Shown here: one piece after another, positions 7,568 to 14,395 of the stretch
How the letters are laid out: each line of letters begins with the position of its first letter
Numbering within the stretch: the stretch's first letter is position 1
From: Streptomyces rubellomurinus
GTDB taxonomy: Bacteria; Actinomycetota; Actinomycetes; Streptomycetales; Streptomycetaceae
Length of the DNA stretch: 26,541 bases
NCBI RefSeq assembly: GCF_000961885.1
Contig: NZ_JZKH01000099.1
Span: forward strand, 1 to 26,541
Direction: 5' to 3'
The notes under the pieces: model-generated
The model's input: only the letters and a program-made list of their open reading frames with translations
Database searches by the model: none
What the model was told of the DNA's origin: nothing
Made by a program: the position numbers and the translations under genes

Positions 7568-7601
7568 GACCCTCGGCCGTCATCCCTGACGACCGAGGGT
7601 C
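7568..7601. terminator. Bidirectional hairpin terminator
   Basis: GACCCTCGG (7568-7576) pairs with CCGAGGGTC (7593-7601), and CGTCA pairs with TGACG after a C/A mismatch, leaving a 4-nt loop. It lies between the convergent ASCH and YcxB-like genes. Confidence 0.85.
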
Positions 7602-7625
7602 CGTGACAGGCCCGAATTCCCCTAC

Positions 7626-7687
7626 CGCTGTCGCTATCGCTACCGCTACCGCGCGCCGACCTGGACCTGGGCCTGGGCCTGGACCTG
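7626..7687. repeat. Two hexanucleotide arrays at the YcxB 3' end
   Basis: Four CGCTNY-type units (7626-7649) span the stop codon of the minus-strand gene, and five (GACCTG/GGCCTG) units (7658-7687) encode its alternating Gln-Val/Gln-Ala tail. These are simple-sequence arrays likely to vary in copy number. Confidence 0.8.
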
Positions 7688-8176
7688 GCCCTTGTGTCCG
7701 ACCTTGGGCAGGCGCGCCAGGAACGCGTCGACCTCGGCGCGCTGCGCCTCGGTGAACGGCGCCTTGAGCACCGTCGCCGAGAGCGGCGCGGCGCCGACCT
7801 TGTGCGCCAGCACCGTCCACGCCACGGGGTTGTGCACCACCTTGTTGACCGAGGACCAGGGGATGCGGCGGTCCAGCGCCGGGCTCTTCAGCTGGAGGGC
7901 GTCGTCGGTGAGGATGACGGTCGTCGACCCGACGTAGCGCGGGGCGACCTTCAGCCCCATCCGGCGGCCGCCCGCGGTGATGTTCACCACCTGGACGAAC
8001 CCGAAGCAGATCGCCGCGATCGCGAACATGACGCTGCCCGCGGCCAGGCAGGCCACCGCCAGCAGCAGCCACAGGCCGACGATGGCCCACCGGAGCCAGA
8101 GCCGGGAGGCCGCGTTCGCCGTCACCGAGGCGACGATGTCCTCGGTGGTGGCCTCGTAGGTGACCTGGATGTTCAT
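7646..8176 (-). CDS. YcxB-like membrane protein
   Basis: 176 aa inner-membrane protein. Two adjacent transmembrane helices at about residues 28-46 and 48-66 (WAIVGLWLLLAVACLAAG, FAIAAICFGFVQVV) follow an N-terminal beta segment. The cytosolic C-terminal half (VILTDDALQLKSP, RRIPWSSVNKVV, FTEAQRAEVDAFLARLP) matches the YcxB-like C-terminal domain, whose function is unknown. The start at 8176 is chosen because it has GGGAGC about 9 nt upstream; an upstream in-frame ATG at 8239 would add 21 residues unlike the family. The last residues, QVQAQAQVQVGAR, are encoded by a hexanucleotide array and are probably non-conserved. Confidence 0.85.
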   Translation of the reverse strand: MNIQVTYEATTEDIVASVTANAASRLWLRWAIVGLWLLLAVACLAAGSVMFAIAAICFGFVQVVNITAGGRRMGLKVAPRYVGSTTVILTDDALQLKSPALDRRIPWSSVNKVVHNPVAWTVLAHKVGAAPLSATVLKAPFTEAQRAEVDAFLARLPKVGHKGQVQAQAQVQVGAR

Positions 8177-8273
8177 GGTTGGCGTGCTCCCGCTTCGTAG
8201 TGGCGGCACATCATGACGGAAACCCGCCGACCAGGGCAAACAGGTGAACGACGGCCCTCGCTCGCTCCCCGCG

Positions 8274-9026
8274 TCACTCCCCGCCGAGGAAGCCCAGCAG
8301 CAGGTCCGTCACCTCCGCCGGGCGCTCCAGGTTCGGCAGGTGGCCGGCCCACGCCAGCTCCACGTGCCGGGCGGGGCCCGCGATCCGCTCGGGCAGGACC
8401 GCCGCGATCTCGCGGAAGTCCGCGAAGTCGTGCGCGCCCGCCACGGCCAGGCACCTCGCGGTGACCTTCCCGAGGTCGACCTCGGGGCTGCTGCGGAAGA
8501 ACTCCGTCGCCGCCAGCTGCACCTCGAACGCGTTCCGCTGCATCTCGCGGACCAGCGCCCGGGCCTCCTCGCCGGCCTCCGGGCCGAGCCACGCGTCCAC
8601 GTTCAGCTCCACCGCGCCCGCGACGTCGCCCGCCTCCAGCAGCTCGTCCTCCTTGCCGCCGAAGGCCCGAAGCTCCGCGCTGTGGTCGTGGCCGGGCATC
8701 CCGGCGCCGAGCAGCGCCAGCGCCGTCACGGCCTCCGGCCGCGTCGCCGCCACCTCCAGCGCGACCTTGCCGCCGTACGAGGCGCCGACCAGCGCGGCGC
8801 GCTCGACGCCGAGACGGTCGAGGAGATCCAGCACGTCCCCGGCGTCGCTGTACGGGGCGTCCGCCATCGGCGACTCGCCGAACCCGCGGAAGTCGAGCCG
8901 CACCACCCGGTACCCGGCCCCGACCAGGGCCTGCCACTGCCCGTCCCACATCCGCCGGTCGCACACCGAGGAATGCAGCAGAACCACCGCGGGGCCATCG
9001 CCCGCCACGTCGTAAGAGATCGTCAT
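8274..9026 (-). CDS. Alpha/beta hydrolase
   Basis: 250 aa, classical alpha/beta-hydrolase fold. It has an oxyanion-region motif VVLLHSSVCDRRMW, a LDFRGFGES strand, the nucleophile elbow GASYGG with Ser83, an acid at Asp200 (VAGAHDFADF) and the catalytic His229 (WAGHLPNLERP). The length and cap region (about 113-180) resemble small esterases, enol-lactonases and haloalkane-dehalogenase relatives, so the substrate cannot be assigned. A TAACCT box lies 7 nt before the ATG on the minus strand, indicating a leaderless transcript. It is followed 97 nt downstream by the YcxB-like gene on the same strand; the two may or may not be co-transcribed. Confidence 0.92.
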   Translation of the reverse strand: MTISYDVAGDGPAVVLLHSSVCDRRMWDGQWQALVGAGYRVVRLDFRGFGESPMADAPYSDAGDVLDLLDRLGVERAALVGASYGGKVALEVAATRPEAVTALALLGAGMPGHDHSAELRAFGGKEDELLEAGDVAGAVELNVDAWLGPEAGEEARALVREMQRNAFEVQLAATEFFRSSPEVDLGKVTARCLAVAGAHDFADFREIAAVLPERIAGPARHVELAWAGHLPNLERPAEVTDLLLGFLGGE

Positions 9027-9033
9027 CCGGCAG

Positions 9034-9063
9034 AGGTTAGCGGACGACCACGCCCGTGATCAC
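9034..9063 (-). promoter_or_regulatory. Putative promoter of the leaderless hydrolase gene
   Basis: On the minus strand, TAACCT (9034-9039) lies 7 nt from the ATG. An 8-bp palindrome GTGATCAC (9056-9063) covers the -35 position and could be a small operator half-site. The -35 match is weak. Confidence 0.4.
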
Positions 9064-9125
9064 CGGGTTATGAGGCGCCGTTCGGGCAGGTCCTGGCAGG
9101 TCGGACCGCCCCTCGCCCGACGCGA

Positions 9126-9353
9126 TCAGCGGGGGATGAAGAGTTCCTCGTTCCCCAGGCTGCTCTCGTGGACGGACACACTCGCGTACGCCGCCCGCAT
9201 CCGCGCGGCCTCAGCCGTCCGCCGCCGCTCGATCAGCGCCCCCTCCCAGCCCTCGGCCCGGTACGACCGCGACCTCTCCCGAAGCGTCAGGACGACGCAC
9301 GCGCCCACGACGGCGCCCACCAGTACGAGCAGGAACACCAGAACGATCCCCAT
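9126..9353 (-). CDS. Small single-pass membrane protein
   Basis: 75 aa hypothetical protein. Residues 2-23 (GIVLVFLLVLVGAVVGACVV) form one strongly hydrophobic helix, followed by a basic stretch (LRERSRSYR) and an Arg/Ala-rich soluble tail. By the positive-inside rule the tail should be cytosolic. A GGGGGAGG site 8 nt upstream supports the start. No family is recognised. Its neighbours on both sides are on the same strand but separated by gaps of about 100 and 276 nt. Confidence 0.65.
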   Translation of the reverse strand: MGIVLVFLLVLVGAVVGACVVLTLRERSRSYRAEGWEGALIERRRTAEAARMRAAYASVSVHESSLGNEELFIPR

Positions 9354-9579
9354 GCGCTCAGCCTCCCCCGTCCGTCACCTCACCAACCGTCCACGACACA
9401 AGCCGAGTTGACGCGTGCCGTCCCGTCCTCTGCCGCCGTCCGCGAGGCAGCCCGCCCGCACGGGAAGTCGGCCCGATCGACTTCTCGTGCAGCAGACTCA
9501 ACCGGCGCCGGGTCAGCCACCCGACCAGGGCGGGGCCGGGCGCGAGGGCGTTCCTTTCTGGCATCAGATCGTCGGTCCG

Positions 9580-9618
9580 GTGGCGCCTTTGACCGACAGG
9601 CAGTGGGCGCGGATAGAG
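9580..9618 (+). pseudogene. Possible IS5-family transposase N-terminal remnant
   Basis: The 276-nt gap between genes contains a reading VAPLTDRQWARIE that looks like the start of IS5-type transposases (commonly LTDxxWxxIEPLLP). The similarity ends abruptly before the conserved PLLP, next to the stop codon of the SLT gene. It is only 13 codons, so this is suggestive. The rest of 9354-9629 shows nothing recognisable. Confidence 0.35.
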
Positions 9619-9629
9619 TCGGGGGCCCT

Positions 9630-10613
9630 TCAGGAGACGCCGTACTCCTTGAGGTAGCGCAGGACTTCTGCCACGTGCTGCTCGGTGCCGGGCGGCGGGC
9701 CGGCCGCCTGGAGGACGGCCTTGTCGCTGGTGCGGTACCCGGCGGCGATCAGCGCCGGGAAGTTGCTGTGGAGGCCGTTCTGCTTGAAGCGCTGGGCCTG
9801 CCAGCAGGTGTACACACCCATGGTGGTGATGGCGTCGCCGGGGGACATGTAGTCCTTGATGCCGTCGCCGTCGCCGTCCACCGCCCAGGCGTTGAAGACG
9901 GCAGGGGTCCACCGCGCGATGCCGTACTCGTCGGTCTGCGGACTGCGCAGGTTCGGGTCGAAGTTGCTCTCCACCTTGAGCATGGCCGCCAACAGGGCCG
10001 GGGTGATCTCAGGTTCCGTGCAACGGCGGGCGGCGGCCTCGATGTAGCCGCGGAACTGCGCAGGCACGTCCGCGTCGCTGCGCAGGTCGCCGGGGGTCAG
10101 GACCTTGCTCGGGGTGTTCCCGGGGACCGGTGCCGCGGTGGCGGCGCCCGATGGGCTCGAGGCTGCGGGAGTGGTCGGGGAGTCCCCGGATCCCTGGCCG
10201 ATCAGTACGGCGACGATGCTGGTCAGGACCGCGCCGAGCGCTGCGGCAGCCCAACCGAGGCGACGCTTTCGGGAATTGACCGGAGGAGCAGGTTCCGTCC
10301 CGGGCGAGGGTTGTTCCTCCTGTTTTTGCTGCTGTGGCTCTCTACGCCGGCCGGATTCGTCCCGCGCCGCCTCCCAGAGCGTGCGTAGCTCGTCCGCGGG
10401 TTCGCCGGCCTCGCGGCAGAGGGCTTCGACGACCGGCCACGGCGGAATCCCGCGGCCGGCCAGATACCGCGACCAGGACGAGTCGCTGGTCATGGTGACA
10501 CGTTCGAGTTCCTTGAGGCTCTTGCCGGTCGACGCCCTGACCGCTCGTAATCCCTCGGCGAATGTCGCAAGGGCTGTCGACTCGTCCTGACGTGCCTCGT
10601 CCCATCCAGGCAT
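9630..10613 (-). CDS. Membrane XRE regulator fused to lytic-transglycosylase-like domain
   Basis: 327 aa. Residues 14-85 are an XRE-type helix-turn-helix (FAEGLRAVRASTGKSLKELE, WSRYLAGRGIPPWPVVEALC), as in the Streptomyces XRE proteins that begin MPxWD. A Gln/Pro-rich linker follows, then KRRLGWAAAALGAVLTSIVAVLIG (117-139), one transmembrane helix. A Ser/Thr/Pro-rich outer linker leads to a lysozyme-like SLT domain (about 184-300) with the conserved LLAAMLKVESNFDPN, Glu215 being the probable catalytic acid, and YGIARWTPAVFNAW. Cys198 and Cys270 may form a disulfide. DNA binding inside and a wall-active domain outside suggest a peptidoglycan sensor or localised hydrolase. The start at 10613 has GGGGGGAA upstream; a longer ORF would add 23 unlike residues. 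Confidence 0.88.
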   Translation of the reverse strand: MPGWDEARQDESTALATFAEGLRAVRASTGKSLKELERVTMTSDSSWSRYLAGRGIPPWPVVEALCREAGEPADELRTLWEAARDESGRRREPQQQKQEEQPSPGTEPAPPVNSRKRRLGWAAAALGAVLTSIVAVLIGQGSGDSPTTPAASSPSGAATAAPVPGNTPSKVLTPGDLRSDADVPAQFRGYIEAAARRCTEPEITPALLAAMLKVESNFDPNLRSPQTDEYGIARWTPAVFNAWAVDGDGDGIKDYMSPGDAITTMGVYTCWQAQRFKQNGLHSNFPALIAAGYRTSDKAVLQAAGPPPGTEQHVAEVLRYLKEYGVS

Positions 10614-10768
10614 CCGGTTCCCCCCGGTCGGATTGCGTTTCCCGGCCGGGAGTCTCCCACAGCATCCCGCAGTCCGTCCCACCGGGGACGTCCCAGCAGG
10701 TCAGGGTGTTGGCCGTCCCGGTGCCGTCCCGTCCGGCGGGGGAGGCGTTGTCCACCGGACCAGCGCGG

Positions 10769-10805
10769 CCAAGGCTGTTCGAAGACCGAGGGAACAGTCC
10801 CTTGG
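10769..10805. promoter_or_regulatory. Inverted repeat upstream of the NlpC/P60 gene
   Basis: CTGTTC (10775-10780) and GAACAG (10792-10797) are inverted, flanked by CCAAG (10769-10773) and CTTGG (10801-10805). The element ends 18 nt before the ribosome binding site. It could be an operator for the divergent XRE protein or a 5' leader hairpin. Confidence 0.4.
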
Positions 10806-10823
10806 TGGTTCATTCCGATCGAA

Positions 10824-10830
10824 AAGGAGG
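10824..10830 (+). promoter_or_regulatory. Strong ribosome binding site
   Basis: AAGGAGG, nearly a full anti-Shine-Dalgarno match, lies 4 nt before the ATG at 10835 and decides this start over the internal in-frame ATG at 10865. Confidence 0.75.
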
Positions 10831-10834
10831 GCGG

Positions 10835-12394
10835 ATGGGATTCCCGAGCAAGCTCGCACGAGGAATGCGGCACAGGTTGTGCCTTCTACTCGGCCTGTTG
10901 CTGCTCACCGGATTCACGGTGACCGCGACGAGTCCGCCGGCACACGCCGCCGATGTGCCCTGCCAGCTGTACGCGGCGGCGCCGAACCGGCTGGCCGACC
11001 TGGCGGTCAGGGCAGCCTGCGCGGAGATCGCCGCCGGCACGATGTACACCTGGGACGGCGGCCACGGAGCCCTGCCGGGCAAGACCTACGGGTACTACGA
11101 CGGCACGGACGAGGCGTCCCGGCACGACGACACCGTGCTGGGCTTCGACTGCTCCGGGTACGTGCGGTACGTCTGGTCCCAGGCCGTGGGCTACGACATC
11201 CTCGGGAAGGGCGCCACCGGCAACGAGGTCCAGGTGCTGACCGCGCCCGCGGCCCGGAACACCGTGATCTACGGCCCCGGCGGGCTCCAGCCCGGGGACA
11301 TCGTGTTCTTCGGCGACAAGCACTGGTACGGCAACTCCATCGAGCACGTCGCGCTCTCACTGGGCGGCGACAAGATTGCCGAGGCCGCCCAGTCGGGTAC
11401 GCCCTTGCACGCCAAGGTGCTGAACGCGGAGAAGTTCGTCATGGCGATCCGGATCAATCCGGACACAGTCGGGCAGCCGAATCCCGGACCGGACCCGGGG
11501 GCGTCCGGGGTCGTGCACAGCACCTGGGGCACCTGGATCCGGCTGGCAGAGCAGCCGGTGCACGGCTCGCGGGTGGTGGCTGTCCTGCCCGGCCCCACCC
11601 AGGCGAAGGTGAACTGCCAGCGGCGCGGGGACAGCATCACCGCCGAGGGCATCACCAACGACTGGTGGTCGTACCTGCCCGAGTACCGGGGGTGGATCAC
11701 CAACATCTACCTCCAGGGCCCGGCCGTCCTGCCGGACGTCCCCGAGTGCGGGACGGGACGTGACCTCAGCGGCCTGTCGGGCACGCCCGGCGGCGGCCGG
11801 TTCAGCACCTGGGGCTCCGACGTGCACGTCCGAAGCAGTGCCTCCACCTCCGCGGACATCGTGTCGACCATCGCGGCTCCCGGCGCCGTACGGATCACCT
11901 GTCAGGCCCACGGCGGACTGGTTCAGGCCGAGGGCTACGTCAACGACGTCTGGTCCTACCTGCCGGACTACCAGGGCTGGGTGAGCAACATCTACGTCCA
12001 GGGGCCGGCCGTGCTGCCGGTGCCCGAGTGCGCGTCCGGGAGTAGCGTCCCGACGCCGGCGTCCACGTGTACGGACGACACCGAACCCACCGGATCGGAC
12101 GCCCGCACGCCGGCGGGCCGGTCGGTGGAACTGCAGGGCCGCCTGATCGAACTGCGCTACAGCGACTCCACCCAGTGCGGGTGGGGCCGGATCAGCCGCG
12201 GCGGCGCCGGCGACCACATCTGGGTGGACCGGAGCTCGGACGGCGGCGCGCACTGGGAGCCGCAGTTGGGCCACACCACCATCACCGATGGCCAGGACGT
12301 CCACACCGCCCAGTGGCGGGACGCCGGCGTGGTCATGCGCGCCTGCGGCAGCGTGGCCGGGCGGCCCGATGTGGTCTGCACCAGCTGGTTCTGA
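10835..12394 (+). CDS. Secreted NlpC/P60-SH3-SH3-DUF2690 protein
   Basis: 519 aa exported protein. The signal peptide (residues 1-38) has hydrophobic core LCLLLGLLLLTGFTVTA and AHA cleavage site. Residues 45-208 form an NlpC/P60-type cysteine peptidase: FDCSGYVRYVW with Cys106 and SIEHVALSLGG with His171. Two SH3-like wall-binding repeats follow (about 224-305 and 322-399), each with WSYLPxYxGWxxNIYxQGPAVLP and a closing PEC. The C-terminus (412-519) matches DUF2690, with paired Cys and IELRYSDSTQCGWGRI. It probably cleaves peptidoglycan stem peptides or cross-links. The gene diverges from the XRE-TM-SLT gene and precedes a small secreted SH3-like protein by 61 nt. Confidence 0.9.
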   Translation: MGFPSKLARGMRHRLCLLLGLLLLTGFTVTATSPPAHAADVPCQLYAAAPNRLADLAVRAACAEIAAGTMYTWDGGHGALPGKTYGYYDGTDEASRHDDTVLGFDCSGYVRYVWSQAVGYDILGKGATGNEVQVLTAPAARNTVIYGPGGLQPGDIVFFGDKHWYGNSIEHVALSLGGDKIAEAAQSGTPLHAKVLNAEKFVMAIRINPDTVGQPNPGPDPGASGVVHSTWGTWIRLAEQPVHGSRVVAVLPGPTQAKVNCQRRGDSITAEGITNDWWSYLPEYRGWITNIYLQGPAVLPDVPECGTGRDLSGLSGTPGGGRFSTWGSDVHVRSSASTSADIVSTIAAPGAVRITCQAHGGLVQAEGYVNDVWSYLPDYQGWVSNIYVQGPAVLPVPECASGSSVPTPASTCTDDTEPTGSDARTPAGRSVELQGRLIELRYSDSTQCGWGRISRGGAGDHIWVDRSSDGGAHWEPQLGHTTITDGQDVHTAQWRDAGVVMRACGSVAGRPDVVCTSWF

Positions 12395-12455
12395 GTCGCC
12401 CCAGCCGGAATCCGGAACACCAAGTCACAACCGATCTCTCCGAGGAGTTCGCACC

Positions 12456-12836
12456 GTGCGTCACATCAAGAAGGCCGCGGCGGTCGCGGCCACCGCCGCG
12501 GCGGTCGCAGCGATGGTCGTCGTCCCGTCCGGGTCCGCCCATGCGGCGTCCGCCTGCTGGTCGGCGGGAGTCGTCAAGTTCTGGTACAACGCCTCCTACT
12601 GCAACAACAGCTACGGCGCCGCCGTTCACGACGCCGGTCCGACATGGGCGCCCAGCGACTACCTGCGCAGCAACCCGTCGTGGTTCGCCTGCCGGCAGGA
12701 GATTCCGGACCACCCGAACGGCAGCCACGTCCACCCCTACCGCTGGTTGTGGACCGTGGGCGACGACCACGGACTGGCGGGCTGGGTATCGGACGGTGAC
12801 GTGGTGAGCGAGACCGACTCGGTGGTTCCCTGCTGA
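12456..12836 (+). CDS. Small secreted four-cysteine, SH3-like protein
   Basis: 126 aa precursor starting at GTG, with GAGGAG 8 nt upstream. The signal peptide (residues 1-30) has an Ala-rich core and ends SGSAHA. The mature domain of about 96 aa has four Cys (34, 49, 79, 126), enough for two disulfides, and ends with LAGWVSDGDVVSETDSVVPC. That ending parallels the GWxxNIYxQGPAVLPxxPEC ending of both SH3 repeats in the preceding endopeptidase, so it may be a stand-alone wall-binding module. The 61-nt gap without a terminator suggests co-transcription. The biological role is unknown. Confidence 0.82.
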   Translation: MRHIKKAAAVAATAAAVAAMVVVPSGSAHAASACWSAGVVKFWYNASYCNNSYGAAVHDAGPTWAPSDYLRSNPSWFACRQEIPDHPNGSHVHPYRWLWTVGDDHGLAGWVSDGDVVSETDSVVPC

Positions 12837-12856
12837 TCGGCGGACAGTAGGGCGGC

Positions 12857-12891
12857 GGCCGGGTGGCCGGTCGGCGACCGGCCACCCGGCC
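12857..12891. terminator. Strong hairpin terminator
   Basis: Perfect 16-bp arms (12857-12872 and 12876-12891) around a 3-nt loop. It closes the envelope-protein operon 20 nt after its last stop codon. Confidence 0.88.
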
Positions 12892-12937
12892 CGGTGGTGG
12901 TGGGCCTGGCCGGGGCCGGAAGAGGGCTGGCGGGTTC

Positions 12938-12943
12938 TACGAT
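12938..12943 (+). promoter_or_regulatory. Putative -10 box of a leaderless gene
   Basis: TACGAT, followed by 7 nt and then the GTG at 12951, is the standard Streptomyces leaderless arrangement. The -35 box is unclear. Confidence 0.5.
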
Positions 12944-12950
12944 CGAGCCC

Positions 12951-13172
12951 GTGACGAGCACGCCGGAGTACTGGACCGTTCACCACTTCTCCCAGGCCAA
13001 CCCGGAAGGCCCGGGCTGCGACAGCGTGCCGGCGCTCCTGCGGAGGCTGGCCGATTCGATCGAGGCGTTGGGCCCCGTGGAGGTTCAGGACGTCGTCATC
13101 GAGTCGGAGATGACCGCGCACGGGCCTTGGCGGTCGGGGACGGTCTACTTCCACCTGCCCGAGGACGACTGA
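12951..13172 (+). CDS. Conserved small actinobacterial protein
   Basis: 73 aa, soluble, unknown function. Pattern: EYWTVHHFSQANPEG, a helix VPALLRRLADSIEALGPVEV, then two strands (VQDVVIESEMTAHGPW, SGTVYFHLPEDD), suggesting a compact alpha/beta fold. I have the impression that proteins of this kind are common in Streptomyces, but no role is known to me. GTG at 12951 is chosen because of the TACGAT box 7 nt upstream and lack of any Shine-Dalgarno; the longer ORF beginning at 12894 would overlap this promoter. Confidence 0.72.
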   Translation: MTSTPEYWTVHHFSQANPEGPGCDSVPALLRRLADSIEALGPVEVQDVVIESEMTAHGPWRSGTVYFHLPEDD

Positions 13173-13226
13173 GTACGGACTTCAGCCTCCTCGCCGGGCG
13201 ACGCGAGCGTGCTGGATGATGGGGCG

Positions 13227-14231
13227 GTGCAGCTCCCCTACGTCTACCAAGTCACCAAGTACGACCCCGCCGACCGTGACGAGCGTGGGCGTTACACCGG
13301 CAGTGAGGACACCGTCAGCGATCACGGCGAGGTCGAGGCCGCCTATCTTCGGGCGGTCGCGGCCTTCGCCGGGGAAACCGGCGTCGAGCGTCTGGCGGTA
13401 CGAGAGCCGCAGGTCCCGTCGTTCGCGCACTTCGGTCTGGAGCCTCCGGTGGACGGCTTCGGGTTGGACGGGCTCTTCCCGGCCGGCCCCGCCGGTTTCC
13501 ACGACGGGGCGGAAGTGCCGCTCGACATCGGGCTGGAGCTGGTGCGTGCCATGCTGCGCGACAACGGCGCCTGGTGCCGGCTGGAGGTGGAGGGCGCGTT
13601 CGCGGTCCACGTGGGATGGGACCAGTACGTCTACGTCGGCAGCAGCCGGCCCTGCGAGGCGGCCTTGGCCCGTACCCGGGAACTCGGACTGTTCCCGGAA
13701 CGCCTGGACACCTCCCCGTACGCCTTCGAGGAGGAGGAGCAGGTCGTCCAGCGGCCCGGCGACGACGACTTCTGGGCCGACCTGCACCGGGCGGTCGCCA
13801 CCGGCCGGGCCGGAATCCTGGAGGAGACGCACCTCGAAGGCGCCTCACGCTGGCACCACCTCACCCGCGACACCATCGACCCCGTGCGCGCCGGACTGGC
13901 TCCCCGGGCCCGTCTCGCCGTATGGCCGCCCCTGTCCACGGACATCGACGCCGTCCTGAGCGCCCTGCCCGCAGACGGCCTCGTCGAAGGCGTGTGGCAG
14001 GACGACGACGGCACCATCCGCAGCGCCATCGCCGACGAGGACGAGTTCCCCGACCTGGTCGCCCGGATGTCCCGCGCTCGTGCCGCCGCCCTGCTGTCCA
14101 TGTACGTGGATGAACGTGTGCCGCTGTGCACCGCTGTCATGCCCGACGACGACGGAGTCCTCCGCGCCCGTTGGCGAACCGAACCGACCCCGAGCGACCG
14201 CACCTGGGCACGTCGTCAGCTTCCAGCCTGA
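13227..14231 (+). CDS. Conserved hypothetical protein, ~334 aa
   Basis: Cytosolic, acidic, function not recognised. It begins near LPYVYQVTKYDPADRDERG, a start I associate with a conserved Streptomyces family sometimes labelled RNA-binding without clear evidence. Visible blocks are GVERLAVREPQVPSFAHFGL, LELVRAMLRDNGAWCRLEVE and FAVHVGWDQYVYVGSSRPC, which suggest mixed alpha/beta structure. The C-terminal third (PRARLAVWPPLSTDIDAV onward) may be a second domain. The start is uncertain: GTG at 13227 has GATGAT 6 nt upstream (leaderless-like), while ATG at 13209 would add six residues and has no Shine-Dalgarno. It is transcribed in the same direction as the 73-aa gene, 54 nt away. Confidence 0.75.
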   Translation: MQLPYVYQVTKYDPADRDERGRYTGSEDTVSDHGEVEAAYLRAVAAFAGETGVERLAVREPQVPSFAHFGLEPPVDGFGLDGLFPAGPAGFHDGAEVPLDIGLELVRAMLRDNGAWCRLEVEGAFAVHVGWDQYVYVGSSRPCEAALARTRELGLFPERLDTSPYAFEEEEQVVQRPGDDDFWADLHRAVATGRAGILEETHLEGASRWHHLTRDTIDPVRAGLAPRARLAVWPPLSTDIDAVLSALPADGLVEGVWQDDDGTIRSAIADEDEFPDLVARMSRARAAALLSMYVDERVPLCTAVMPDDDGVLRARWRTEPTPSDRTWARRQLPA

Positions 14232-14395
14232 ACGGTCCGACCGGCCTGCCCGGGACGCCCGGACGGACACCGGGGCGTGCGCGATCGGTTGTGAGGGCCA
14301 ACACGTTTACCCGGTGCGGGAGATGGTGGTGTGATCGGTAGTGGGCCCCGCGTGGTGCGGCCGGCGTAGTGGGGGGTCCGGGCGAAGGAGGAGAC

